Of a stretch of DNA of 64,000 bases, positions 12,101 to 24,058 are shown in pieces (positions within the stretch are counted from its first letter, which is position 1; each line of letters starts with the position of its first letter). Both the position numbers and the translations under genes were made by a program. The notes beneath the pieces were generated by a model that saw nothing but the letters and a program-made list of their open reading frames with translations, was not told the DNA's origin and ran no database searches. Source of the stretch: Vitis vinifera (Eukaryota; Streptophyta; Magnoliopsida; Vitales; Vitaceae); NCBI RefSeq assembly GCF_030704535.1, contig NC_081821.1, forward strand, positions 3,487,001-3,551,000, given 5' to 3'.

Positions 12101-15100
12101 ATATTAAATTTTTTTTTTTTTATGTTTACCTTTTTAGAAATATTTGTTTTAAATGTTCCAGACAGCTTTAGACCATACCTGAAATCAAACCAACTTAAAC
12201 CCAAACATAGCCAGTAGTAAAATCCACAAGGATTTTACATGGCATTTCATGAGAAGAAAAGAAAAAGAATAGCGTTTGTTTTCTTATGTACATGGAGATT
12301 CATAAGAGCTCACTATAGTATGTTTTCTTATATACATGGAGATTCATAAGAGCTTACTGTTTTTACAAGCCACATTGTTCATTGACCACATCACTCTCTG
12401 AAAGGAAACTTAACCCAAGTGTAGGGTATTAATTGAAACAAAAAGCTGTACATTATCTTCCATTTAGAATTAAATCCTGATGCAGAGCCTGCTAGAAGTT
12501 CCATTTCAGATTTATAAACAGAGGCTCTGCTAGAAACTGGGGTTGCACTCAAGTTGGAAGATGCTTATCAAATCTCCAACATTCTGTTTATAGCTTGCAG
12601 CAGGCCACCTTAGTAATTATCTTTCGGGTTGGGAGCAAGCATAAACTCAAGATAATTCCCAAAAATTAATATTTACAAATTTTTACCATGTTTAAAGAGG
12701 TTCATGCCCTATGAAGTTCCAAAATATTGAACCTAAAAGATTGTTTTACATCAGCATAAAAAAAATGGGCTTTGTAATTTGCATTTGCTCTTTCATGTGG
12801 TTGTTTATTTTTATTATATTATATTTTATTTTATTTCCCTTTAATAAAATAATTTATTAAGGGACCAGAGAGGAGGACAGGGCACCCTAGAACCCTAAAG
12901 TCAGGAAAACGAAAGCTCACTAAAAAATTGAACATGGCTGGAGAAAAGGAAAGCTGACTATAACTCATAACAAAAATGTGTACTTAGGGTTGCATTGCTG
13001 CTCTTTCAATAGATTCTCTGTTTGCTTATTTAAAAAATAAAAAAGAACTCATGATGAAAATTATTAGTATGGTCTAAATGTGTGGAGTAGGATTCTTCTG
13101 AGTCAGCATAGGACTGTTAAACAATGACGGTGGTGGCATTGGCATTGGTGGTGACATCAAGGACTTGAAACAAATTACAAAAACTGACCTTAGATTAAGT
13201 TCTAAATACATAATGGTAGTACTTTCTGTGGTGATATTACTGCTTGAAGTTGGCATCTAGCGTCAGGAGATTCAGTTAATTTAGTTTTCTTGCTTGTCTT
13301 TTCATATTAATGGAGATTACTTTCATGCCAAAGACAAATCTTGACTATTTTTTTCCAGTTTTATCATGTCATTTGCATAGCATTGACGATTGCATGCTTA
13401 AAGAAATAGCTTTTTCTCTCTTTATCGGACCACCAGCATGTCAAATTAACATCTTATCCAATTTTTTATTTAGTTCTATTAAATCTTTAATTTCATATCT
13501 GGATTGAGGAATGTCTTTACATGTGCAGATACCATCACCAAATGTTGCTGAAGGACATCAATTCAAAAATGCCATTTTAATGGCAGATTTAGCAGGTTCA
13601 AGAGTTATAACTGAAGATGAACTTGATTCAACTACTCTTAGAATTGCAATTGAGGAGATTCTAGGTATGTGGAATCTGTGGTCTGTGCTGACAGATGTTG
13701 TGATTGAAAAAGTTTGTTCTTGCAAAATGATGCTACCTTAAGAGTTGGGGTGAATAGGTAATTGCAAACAACTAAAGTATCAAAAAAATTAATAAAAAAT
13801 GATCTTTTGAATATTTTACAAAAATATAAGTTTTGAATAAAAATTAATTTGATAAGATAAATTATAAATACAACTTTCAATAACTTTAATAATTTAAATA
13901 AACTAACAATAAAAATTGTGGGACAAATTTTTTAAAGAGACTTTTACAAAGAATTTTCACATGAAATATATGATTAAAATCTTATTTAAAATTGTTGTAT
14001 GATTTAGTTTTTTATTCAAAATGTAAATAAAAATATTTCGATAAAATTAATAATTTCATTGACATGTTTTAATTCTTTTTCAAATAAATAATTATAATTG
14101 GATTGAAATGAATTTAAGATCATTTTAGTAGAAAGTTAAAATAAATATAGATTGATTAATAGGAATGTGAGTAATTTTAATTAATTTAAAGTTATTTACT
14201 TTTAAGACTATATATATATTTCAGATAGAATATAAACTATTTTAAACATTGAAAATGTTTTCAAATAATGTAATTCAATGAAATAAAATTTTTATCTTCA
14301 CATTAGTATACATTATCCACTTTTTAAATTCAAATTTGTCTTCAGCGCACATTTTGTTTGAGCCAAACCCACAAATTTTGTTATACATATATTAATAAAA
14401 TAAAATAAAAAACTAGTTTAACAAATTTTTACCTTCACATTATACTGTATATGTTTTATTTTATCATTTTTTAGAGGTTTTTTTTTTCAACATTTTTATC
14501 AGTTTGTTCCACCTATATCATATATATTTGATATTTCTGTAAAATCCAACTATCATATTCCGTGAGTCTTTTATATCTTTCATTTTTTTTTTTTGATAAG
14601 TAAAGAAAAAAAAAAAAAATGAAAGATATAAAAGACTCACGGAATATGATCATTCACATAATGATACACCTGAACTTACCTCTCAATTGTGATGAAATTT
14701 GCAATCCAAAGCAAGAAACAAACTTTTCTCAATGATGAATCACTTGTGTAGATACAAAGAGGTATGAGTAAATCATTCAAATGTTTGGACAGGAATTACC
14801 AACAACCAAAAACTCTAGCCAATATAGGAATTTGTGATAAAATAGTAATTTGCTGACTTGCAAACCAATCCAAAACTTTTGGTCTATGTCCTGAAAGTAT
14901 ATTATCTCATGCCATACCCTTATGAATTAAGTTAATTTTACATGGAATCTTGGCAAAAGAACATGATGTTTAGGTATTGGAAGATTATGGACCTAATTCA
15001 AGCAACAAAATCATGTACACTAATTTTGTGGTGATTGATACATGCTCTTATGTCCTAGGAATTTTAGATAGATACCATTAGTTGTTATTTGGACGACTGG

Positions 15101-15638
15101 AAGCCAGAATCTTTTATGATAATCGTTTCTTTTCCATCAGCACAATTCAACAGTATATATAGATAAATAGACAGATAAATGTATGTTACTACACTTCACT
15201 TTAACAGATGACATTTCTAAACTAATACTCAATTGATACCATACTTTCTTCTATCCATTTATCAGGGCAATTGGGGTACCAGGTACCAGTTCTCTAGTGG
15301 AAGTTCATGTTAGCACCATAGCTTCCATGGAATTAGAATTCTGCTAGGAAAGGTGCTTCACTTCTTAGGATAGCTATTTAGGATTCAAAACACTTCAAGG
15401 GAATAAATAAGTCTATTTATATGTTACTGGTGATTTTTGTCATTCGTCCAATTTTTTTCTATTCATGACGCTGGTGTGTCCTTGAATGTCTTGGTATTGA
15501 TCCTTGTATTTAACAGATGATCCAAGTCTCATGGCGGACATGTGTGAGCGGGCTCTAAAGGTTGCAAAGCCCCATGCTTCTGCAGAGATTGCACATCATA
15601 TTATCTCTCTAGTCAAGATGTCAAGAGCCAAGAAGTGA
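6128..15638 (+). CDS. MURG: Plastid-type MurG: UDP-GlcNAc:lipid I N-acetylglucosaminyltransferase, about 436 aa
   Basis: In bacteria MurG adds GlcNAc to lipid I to make lipid II of peptidoglycan; the plant copy is of plastid ancestry. Exons: 6128-6231, 6356-7195, 11522-11630, 13529-13664, 15517-15638; all phases agree. Motifs: [10 protein letters not shown] (about residues 67-76, N-domain glycine-rich loop), GTGGYVSFP (about 159-167), [11 protein letters not shown] (about 259-269, second glycine-rich loop), [13 protein letters not shown], and [14 protein letters not shown] (about 353-366, nucleotide-sugar binding). The first 50-60 residues are Ser/Pro-rich and acid-poor, like a transit peptide. 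Bacterial MurG is about 355 aa, so the extra length fits a targeting extension. The first intron (6232-6355) needs a GC donor (CAG|GCACCT); no GT donor in exon 1 gives the right phase with a plausible intron size, so exon 1 is the least certain part. The next gene downstream encodes a plastid-type hydrolase. Confidence 0.9.
8040..8770 (+). mobile_element. Truncated LINE (L1-type) 3' end with RNase H-like C-terminus
   Basis: A frame ending at 8534 reads [20 protein letters not shown] then [19 protein letters not shown] and stops. This is the usual end of plant LINE ORF2 proteins, whose RNase H tail has the pattern H-x-x-N-x-x-x-D-x-LAK-x-G. Upstream codons read [14 protein letters not shown], also family-like, but stops interrupt the frame. 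After the stop comes a 3' tail in two tandem copies of about 86 bp (8594-8679 and 8679-8765) and no long poly-A. It is 5'-truncated and dead; the left border is only approximate. Confidence 0.65.
8594..8765 (+). repeat. Tandem duplication (2 x about 86 bp) at the LINE 3' end
   Basis: Both units contain TACCAACCTTTGTACATCTT and end in CATCAATTGA or TATCAATTGA, with a handful of substitutions between them. Confidence 0.85.
11735..12000 (+). repeat. Tandem duplication, 2 x about 133 bp, in MurG intron 3
   Basis: The unit starts AAATGGACAATCTTTTTGTT at 11735 and again at 11868; both copies include ATTCATGTAAATAAATACAA. They differ by a few substitutions and in a T run. Intronic, no function apparent. 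Confidence 0.85.
12277..12358 (+). repeat. Tandem duplication, 2 x about 40-44 bp
   Basis: TACATGGAGATTCATAAGAG occurs twice, each preceded by TTTTCTTAT. It lies in MurG intron 3. Confidence 0.8.
14552..14650. repeat. Near-perfect inverted repeat (about 42-45-bp arms) in MurG intron 4
   Basis: The left arm begins ATCATATTCCGTGAGTC and runs into a T tract. The right arm mirrors it from an A tract to GACTCACGGAATATGAT. The loop is short, about TGATAAGTAAAG. If transcribed with the MurG pre-mRNA, it would fold as a long hairpin. Confidence 0.85.
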
Positions 15639-17225
15639 CATTGAAGTTAAGGGCTGGATTAGATGAATTTGCCACTTGAGAACAGACCTGTCTGTAAATA
15701 CTGCTTTTGGTATTCACTTTCATGTTTCCTCAAAGCAAATGACATTCCACAGAAGAAGCGAGAAGCTCCACAGAAGTTGAGGCCATGCAATTGTCTACAA
15801 GTGATACCCCAAGACATTATAGAAGTAGATCTTTTTTATGTAAACAAATAAGATTCATTGGGTGTTTATGATGGGTTGATTGGTTCAATGTGGGAACCGC
15901 ACTTGGTTAAAGCACTTGTAGTTCATCGAACATCTCTCTCAAAAACACTTTCGGCTCAGCCACTCCCAAACACCCAGCAGGATTATGTTGCAGTCTTTCT
16001 CAGGAGTTCTATCCAGGTACAACTACTACTGCCATCAGTTAATCTGCCAGAAATTACTTGACGGTTTTTGTCCTTCAATTTCTATTCCCAATGCAAGGAC
16101 TATATTTGTATGGATTAAAAGCCTCTCCATCTGTTTTGCTGAAGACCTCTATTTCTTTCTTATTTGTTGGGCACATGAGAGGAGCACAAAAGCCCGTACT
16201 ATTGAAACGGCTATGGGAGCAAGAAAAAGAACAACGGTAGGACGATGAGGGCGAAATTAGAAATCTCTGGCATACCGTATTCTGAGCTAAGCAAATTTAC
16301 TGTTACGCAGCCTTGTGCTAACACCAAGTTTAATCCTTAAGCCTTGTTAGGAAGACTGAGCATGGGGAGATCAAATCAACTTTTAAGAAGGCTTGGGTAG
16401 AAGTTTTCAACGTGGGTCTTGACATTTTTGTTTCTCTAAGTTTTCAATATGTAAAATTAAAAGTTAAAAGCCCTATAGATGGTGACTGACCTTATATATC
16501 ATCACGTGTACAAATAAAATGACATATGTTATGATACAATTTAATCTATATTTTAAATTAATATTAAATATCGAAATACAAAGTATTTTTTATTTTATTT
16601 GTTATTTTTTATAAATTACATATAAACAAGGTATTATATTTTAATATTTCGCTGGAAATATATGTATATGATAAGAGTGTAATCCTTTCCTACCTCTGGA
16701 AAAAAATTCTTCTATTGACTTTTGACAATTTGTAGCATGAAGACAAATGGTTGCAGAAGGCTGTGACGGCACAGGGAAAAAAAAAGACAAAAAAAAAAAA
16801 AAAAACTACTCCTTCACGTGAAGAATGGCTATAAAATAACATAGGCAACAAAGAGATCTCCGCAGAATGTGAGCTTCTTTAGAGTGGGATATCAGCCAAC
16901 CGAAACGTGGGCTAAAAGACTTAGTAAATGGGGATTAGCATTTCTTTGAAGCATTGAGAGTAGAAAAAGTAGACGTGGATTGGATACGCGTCCTCCGTGG
17001 AACTTTGTCCCTATTATGAATCAACCATTTCCAGCCAAAAAATCATTTGAAGTAACCAAACTTGCCCAACCGTCCCACGACTCCCACCCTCCCAACCACA
17101 AAGTCAAATCATCCCTTCAACAAAATACCTGTTTCTATGCGTGAATAAGAATCACCACAACTTGGGAGGCTACAAGCCCATGACTTCATTTTCAAACCAA
17201 ACACGCGACGATATTTCCTAAGAAA
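15639..17225 (+). other. MurG 3' region and promoter/leader region of the alpha/beta hydrolase gene
   Basis: About 1.6 kb without a supported gene. The first several hundred bases probably hold the MurG 3' UTR. Short open frames at 15663-16248 have no recognisable domain. From about 16440 the DNA is AT-rich, then becomes mixed near the next gene. Confidence 0.5.
16813..16822. promoter_or_regulatory. Palindromic G-box-like site
   Basis: TTCACGTGAA is a 10-base palindrome around CACGTG, about 400 bases upstream of the hydrolase ATG. bZIP and bHLH factors, including light-response regulators, are known to bind such cores. Regulatory use here is inference. Confidence 0.35.
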
Positions 17226-20200
17226 ATGGCGCTTCGGCATTCGGAACCTGTATGCTTCTCCCATTTCTGCCCGGCCCGGTTCCGGTCCAGACGACAACTT
17301 CGAGTCTCGAGGGCCGGCTCGTCGGTCCCGAGGTTGAGGCCGCCGGCGGTATTGGTGGCGGCGGCGAGGGAAGCGCATGTGAACAAGCCTTCTGTTTGTA
17401 CTGCGGATGAGCTTCACCGCGTGGCTGTCACCGACTCCGACTGGAGCCTCGCTCTGTGGCGGTACACACCTTCTCCGAAGGTTCTTTCTCTCTCTCTTTC
17501 TCTTTTTCTTTCTCTTTCTCTTTCTCTTTCTCTCTGTATATGCATGTATTAATCGGGCGTTGTGGAGTGGATGCTTGATAGGCGGAGCGGAGGAATCACC
17601 CGCTGTTGCTGTTGTCTGGCATTGGAACCAATGCTATTGGATTTGATCTTGCTCCTGAGGTCAGTTCAATGTTTATCTCTCAATATTTTGGTTTAATTTT
17701 TTTATTTCCGTATTTTTGTTTTGTTTTGGAGAATAAACGTATTTGTGGATGCTCTTGATTTTATTCATTTATATATTTGGACCAAACATATTAATAGTCC
17801 AACTGAAAAGCTGATGCTCTGGCTCCTATGAATTTTGAGTCTACTGCAAGCACCTAACTCTTTATTGGACCACATGGCTTTATTGCCTACCCAATTGACA
17901 CTGCATGCATATAGAGATTGATTGCCCATCTGAGGCCTAGAATCACTCTTGTTCACATGGCCCATTTAATGCCAAATGCAAGCAATTAGGAGTCTGATCA
18001 GTCAAATGACACCCATGTCTTGTCTTTATGCACTTTCCTACTTACAAAGGAAGTGTTAAAGTTGTTTTTCTTTGGCTTGGTGTTCTCGATGCTGTACTCC
18101 CAATTACAGGAGATTTTTCTGGCTCTTTCACTTCAGTTGACAATAAAATTATAAATACTAAGGCCAGTTTTGGTTAATTTAGCCTATTACTCTCTAGTTC
18201 TCCAGATTCTTCAGATACAGGTTTAAGTATTTACTAACTATCAATTGCCTTCATAATTGTCTTCCTGTTAATTGTTTTGATCTAAGTAGAATTATGCCAT
18301 GCTTTGCTTCCATAAGTTGTTATGAATTTCAAATATGATTATGCATTGATCTCTGTTATATATGTTAAGAGGAAAAGTTCAAACTTATAGTTATTGTTCT
18401 GTCATTCAACCTTGTTCTATTGTCCTTACTGTTTAGCTGATGCATGTGAACTGTTTGCAGTCTTCTTTTGCACGTTACTTGTCCAACCAAGGATTTGATA
18501 CATGGATTCTTGAACTTCGAGGTGCTGGGTTGAGCACATTAGTAGGGGAATCCAGGGAAGTTAAGAAGCCTTTCAAGGCTATGTCTGATCGGGTAGGAAC
18601 AAATGGTGTTCTTCCTGCAGAAGCACCATCAACCGTAATTTCTGGCACTCTTGTGGAAACTTTTATCCCTTCTGTCAAAGGAAAAAGAATGGTGGTTGAA
18701 TCTGATGACGCACAATCGGTGTCAAAGTTGTCAGAAACTTCTACTCACTTATTTCAAAAGCTCTCTAGGTTTCTAAATGAAGGTCAAATCAAGGAATATG
18801 CCTGCTAAGTTATTTTATAAAATATCAATATTCATGGAAGATGCTCAGTTATATGAATCCTTCAATGATAGTAAGCTCAAACTTTCAGGTGTATTTGAAG
18901 AAAGGCAAAACTTCTCTATTGCTAGTCAGATCAGGGATTTGAGTGGAAGGCATGTAAACATTATTAAAGAAGGTCAATGGACGATTTCACCACCCTTGTT
19001 TGACTTGAAGGAGGTTTTTTTAACACTACTCGATGATTTCCAAAAGCAACTTGACCTGATTTTAAAGTACAACTGGGACTTTGATCACCATATGAAAGAG
19101 GATGTGCCTGCAGCGGTGAGGTGACATTTTTTCATGATACTGACTTTGGTTGATGACATTCTGTTTTGTTTTGTGCTCTCCATATTTGATATATGTGATT
19201 GGAATCTCTTTCTAGAACCAATCCTATATAAATCTATTCTCCTTGAATGTTTATTACAATATGTAGTTCTGTCAGTGTAGATGGAGTATATAAGGACTCT
19301 ATGCAAACCAAAGGATGGCAAGTTGCTTGCAATTGGTCACTCCATGGGGGGTATATTGCTGTATGCAATGCTTTCACAATCTGGTGAGATGGTTTGTATA
19401 ACTTGACCTTTCAATTCCTTCCAACACGTGTGGCGTACATTCATTCCACACTTTTGAAGCATGAAATGTTTGTAGAATATTTTGTGAGCATTTCCTTTCT
19501 GATATTGTTAGTTAGTTGCTATCTTTTCACATTTGAAGTTCATCATCTAGATTTGTTTCCCTTATCCAGGCCATACCCTCTGCATTTTTCTGTACAAACT
19601 TGTTAATGAAGTTTCTTTTTAAAATGTTTTTTTTTTTTTCTATATTTTTCTTTATTCATCCTTTTTCAGTATAATGGGTACTTTTGAAGGGGCAACTTTT
19701 AGAAGCTTAAATTTCTAAGGACCACAAATTGGACAGGATGGGAAACAGATTGTAATTGTCTGGATATAAATGAGCTATTTCTTGTATTTAGGAGAAAAGT
19801 ATCGGACTAGTATTTGTAAGAATTTAGCAGGCATAAAAAGTTGAATTATTGTCCATGTTCTATATCTATGTTCATGCAATAAAAGATTAAAGCTGACCAG
19901 TAATCATAGGATAAAGGGACACCTCCAGTGGTGTTATGCTTTGTAATGGCATCGGCCACTGGCACCATAAAGCTGATGTTGGCAAAGAACGAATTACATT
20001 ATGTTGTTTCTGAAAGACAATATTTACTATATAATCTCTGATTTTCCTGTCAAAATGAGGGAAAAGTTAGCCTTTAAAATAGTTTCCATAGCAATGTCAA
20101 CAAGGTGGAAAATTGTATTAGACGTGGACCATCTTAAGATCTTGGATTTAGTTTTGCAGGCTGACAATTTCAGAATTAAATAAAACATTTGCTAATCAGG

Positions 20201-22097
20201 TTACATGGTGAGGTATATTGGTTATTTATCCAGTTTCAGATTCTATATTGTTATTTAATAATACTAGTGTGTCAACTTACAAGGTTTAGAATAACATAAG
20301 TTACGAATATTTGCAATTTTGGTTATGTTGTGAAATTGGCTGACAATGTTTTTATTTGTGAGCTAAAATTTGTTGACTTACAAGGTTCTGAAGGAAGGGA
20401 TTCTGGGCTGGCATCAGTCATTACATTGGCATCATCACTTGACTTCACATCTTCAAAATCATCACTGAAATTGCTCTTACCCCTGGCAAGTGAAATGAAA
20501 GACATTCCTTTGAACCAAGTTTAACTGTTTCATCTTGAGAAACCATCTGCCTCTACACAAATGTGATAAGAAACTTAAGTTAATTCACCATGGCACACAG
20601 GCTGATCCTGCACAAGCTCTAAATGTACCTGCTATTCCATTAGGGGCATTGTTGGCAGCTGCTCATCCTCTTATGTCTCTTCCTCCTTATGTATTGTCTT
20701 GGTTAACTTCTCTGGTTTCTGCACAGAAGATCCCTCCTGAGTCACTTGAAAAACTTGTCTTGAACAACTTTGGTAAGTAGGAAACCCATTGAGCTTTAAA
20801 ATTATGATGATACAAAGTGGAATACAATGTAACAGACAATTGAAATTGAATTAAAAGGAAACTACTGGGAAACTCATTTAACCTTGTATGACAAGAAGGC
20901 ATAATGATGAAAACTCTGGTATTCATTCTGTATCTTGGGTTTATGGAATAGCCTTAATAGTTTGGTAATGGGTCTTCTTGTACTGTCCCATGTAATTAAG
21001 AGTGCATCAGATCTACCTAAATTGTGCTTCCATCATATAGCAAAGTTCATCATCTTAGCACCCATGCAAATTGGATTATGATTGGGAAGAGATCTGATAT
21101 TGGAGGCTTCTGTTTCACATACTGCATGAATAATGAGTTATCATATTATATTTGTTTTATGATTAGAAGTTAAAATTTAACCTTGAAGAGAATGTAGAAC
21201 AATTAATGCAATGTTGGAGAAAATTTTGAAGTCCCAAGTTTGGGGCATCTTTGGGCTTACACTCGTATGTTTCAATGTGTGTCTTAAACAACATTTTGTG
21301 GATGTGACCATCCAATCAAGCGAGCATCTGTTTCATGAGCCATATCCACTGATCTCATTATTTGAATGCATTCTATTGGACAAATTGATTAATGGACTAG
21401 TTTAAAAAGACCATCATTAGCTTAAATCAGAATTTCTACTCTCAAATTTCTGATCAAACCTTTTAGTTTTCTTATCTTTTGACAATCTGATTACAATTTG
21501 CAGGTACAGTACCCTCTAAGCTCCTCTTGCAGCTAACAACAGCTTTCCAAGAGGGTGGACTACGTGACAGAAATGGAACTTTCTTTTATAAGCATCATCT
21601 CCACAAAAGCAATGTTCCTGTTCTAGCAATTGCAGGAGACCGAGACGTAGTCTGTCCACCTGAAGCTGTATATGGTAGAATAATAATTGACATAATCTCT
21701 GCATCTTCAATCTCTAAATTGTCAAGTAACATTATATTTGTTTCTTTTTCTGTATTTGATGTCTTCAATGAGGCAGAGACAGTCAAGCACATTCCTGGGA
21801 ATTTAGTTACTTACAAAGTTTTTGGAGAACCAGATGGTCCACATTATGGTCACTATGACTTAGTAGGAGGCCCTTCGGTATGTATGCTATTTTTTTTGTC
21901 CCTTTTCTGGGGTGAAGATATTTCTGCATATGAAATATAATATGCTTGTTTCATTGATGGTTTGACAATGGTCTCGTATTTTTTGGTTTCCTTGACGGTT
22001 TGCATAATGGCTTCATTTTTCTATTTTCCTATTGCAGGCAGCTGATCAAGTGCATCCATGTTTATCTAAATTTCTCATCCATCATGATATGGCCTGA
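17226..22097 (+). CDS. Plastid-type alpha/beta hydrolase, about 575 aa, with one apparent frameshift
   Basis: Nine exons: 17226-17480, 17582-17659, 18461-19115, 19281-19383, 20385-20518, 20601-20772, 21504-21674, 21777-21877, 22038-22097. The first 55-60 residues are basic and acid-poor, like a transit peptide. Fold marks in order: HPLLLLSGIGTNAIGFDLAP; GFDTWILELRGAGLS; the nucleophile elbow GHSMGG (Ser about 350); AGDRDVVCPPE (Asp about 513); GPHYGHYDLVGG (His about 545-548), so the triad is present. A helical EGQ...LFDL...DFQKQLDL region lies between. Within exon 3 the frame shifts by one base near 18791: relative to the family reading EGQIRNMPAKLF there is one extra A. All other exon phases agree. 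Exon 5 carries about ten codons (ending DIPLNQ) that I do not remember in relatives. It could be a recent pseudogene or a sequence error. Substrate unknown. Confidence 0.8.
17486..17536 (+). repeat. CT-rich microsatellite in hydrolase intron 1
   Basis: A run of CTTTCT and CT units directly follows the exon 1 donor, so most of this 101-base intron is pyrimidine. Confidence 0.85.
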
Positions 22098-22528
22098 TTG
22101 ATTATGGAGGCTTATATTCTGCATCGCCTATTTTTTCTATACCGGAACTCTCATTAACACTGAATTCTTTTGTCAATGAAAAAAGAAGCTTCCTGCTTGC
22201 AAAATCCCAAGGGAAAGAGGGCACTCCAAAATCCCTGATCAGTTTGTGATGCAAGAAAAATGTGGAGATTTGTACATGTACTGTAAGTATGGTGCTGTTG
22301 TATCTAGTTCTATTCATCACTTGTAAAGACAATATTATATCTCAATATAGAAAAGTAAAAAACACAATTCAGCTGGAAGACTTGGTGTTTTTCAATAAAA
22401 TTTTCCTATACCTACCCACCTCCTCCTACTTATTTATTTATTTTAAAATTTTCAATTTTTAAAAAATTTAATCAAATTATAAATAAATAAATAAAGCAAT
22501 ATAAGAAAAGAATAAACAACCGGTAATT
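22098..22528 (+). other. Hydrolase 3' region
   Basis: Presumed 3' UTR and spacer, AT-rich towards the end. No further gene seen. Confidence 0.4.
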
Positions 22529-22536
22529 GTTGGGAC
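22529..22536. repeat. 8-bp target-site duplication, left copy
   Basis: GTTGGGAC directly precedes the miniature element and is repeated exactly at 23417-23424. Confidence 0.85.
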
Positions 22537-23416
22537 CAAGGATGAAAATATCGATAATCATGGATATTTTGATACAAAATATCAATAAACCAAAAATTCA
22601 TCAAAATTTATGAAAATATAAGAAAAAAACCCTTAAAAATAAAATTAGAAGTATAATAGACATTATAAAGTTATTTTGTTGAAGAAATTAATATATGTAT
22701 GATATGATTTGTGATATTAAATTTAATTTTATAATTTCGATTGATAAGAAATATGAATTTTGTAAGTGTAAACTCATTACGAAGTTAAATTATTATAAAT
22801 GATTTAAATATATTACTATGTTAAGTTAATTTATTTATCTATATTAAAAATATATTAATTAATTGTAAAAATATACTAATTTAAATTCAATGTTATACTA
22901 ATTTAAAAATGTATTTAGTTAATTTGTTCTCAATATATTATCATTACACTTGAATATCAAAATGAAATAAAATTATTAATTAAAAACTAAATTATTGCAA
23001 ATGTACTAATTATGTTATTTAAATATATTTATGATTTTTATTTAAAAATATTGGTACATTTTGATACAAAATATTTTTATTTAAAAATATTGATAAGTTT
23101 ATTTATGATTTTTTATTTGTTTTATATTTAATTAGTATATAAAATAAATTATAAGATAATTAAAATTAACTTATTTATAATAATATAATTTTTTATCGAT
23201 ATATCTCCTATATATCCAATATATTTACGAAATTTCAACGATTTTTTCCCATTTAGAGCAGATATTTTGCTTATATCACCGATATATCTGTGATTACCAA
23301 TATATCATCGATATTTACCGATATTTCCATCAGACAATATATCTTACTTATATATCGTATCCACCTTCTCTGATACACAGATATATCGCTCATATATCCT
23401 AATATTTTCATCCTTG
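22537..23416. mobile_element. hAT-type miniature element (880 bp) with terminal inverted repeats
   Basis: It begins CAAGGATGAAAATAT and ends ATATTTTCATCCTTG, an exact 15-base inverted repeat. It is flanked by perfect GTTGGGAC 8-bp duplications, the length hAT transposases make. The CA(A/G)GG-type start also fits hAT. The interior is very AT-rich without coding capacity. The subterminal regions, especially 23205-23400, are packed with CGATAT, ATATCG and ATATATC motifs, like transposase-binding repeats. The intact duplications suggest recent insertion; the element needs a transposase supplied from elsewhere. Confidence 0.88.
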
Positions 23417-23424
23417 GTTGGGAC
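23417..23424. repeat. 8-bp target-site duplication, right copy
   Basis: GTTGGGAC, identical to 22529-22536. Confidence 0.85.
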
Positions 23425-24058
23425 TATATTGAGGAGCAAAATATTCAATACTTTTTTTTTATGATTTTATAAGAATAATGATTTTCATTTTGTAGTGTCC
23501 TCTCTTTAAAATGGACATGTAATATAGATAAATTAATGCCTAAATGATTTTTTAAACTTTTTTTTGTTTTCTAGAAAAAATTTACACTTGATGAAATTTT
23601 GTCAACCATCTATTTTGCAAGGAAACCATAGAAGGAAAATTTGGCTTGATGGCATCATTAGTAGGGAAGAGAGGTGGTGAGGGGACAGAGAAAACCCTCA
23701 TGCCCTGTTTGACATTAGGTAAACCCAATTCTAGGAGAAGCAAATCACTGAATTGTGAATGATTGCAATATCAAAGTGCAGGGGATTGGATATGCAAAGT
23801 AATGTTATTTAATAGTAAAAAAAAATTGTAAATGATTGTAATCATCCTCGTTCATTTCCAGAACCATAAATTTAGGCAATCACATGGAACTGGCACCCAC
23901 AAAATGCTCATCATTTCAAAGCAGCAGAAAAAGGGAAGAGAATAAAGAAGAGGAAGCTTCACACCAAAGAATGAATTCTCTTGCTTATACTTAAAGTTGT
24001 TATCTATACACAAAGTGGAGGTGAACCCAGAACCCGGAGGGGAGTCTTAGCTTAGCAA
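23425..24058. other. Spacer between convergent hydrolase and RING genes, including the RING 3' UTR
   Basis: No gene is visible. The sequence next to 24059 is the presumed 3' UTR of the minus-strand RING gene. Confidence 0.4.

Noticed and set aside
15663-16248. Open frames in the MurG 3' region
   Set aside because: Short and overlapping, without domains; likely 3' UTR.
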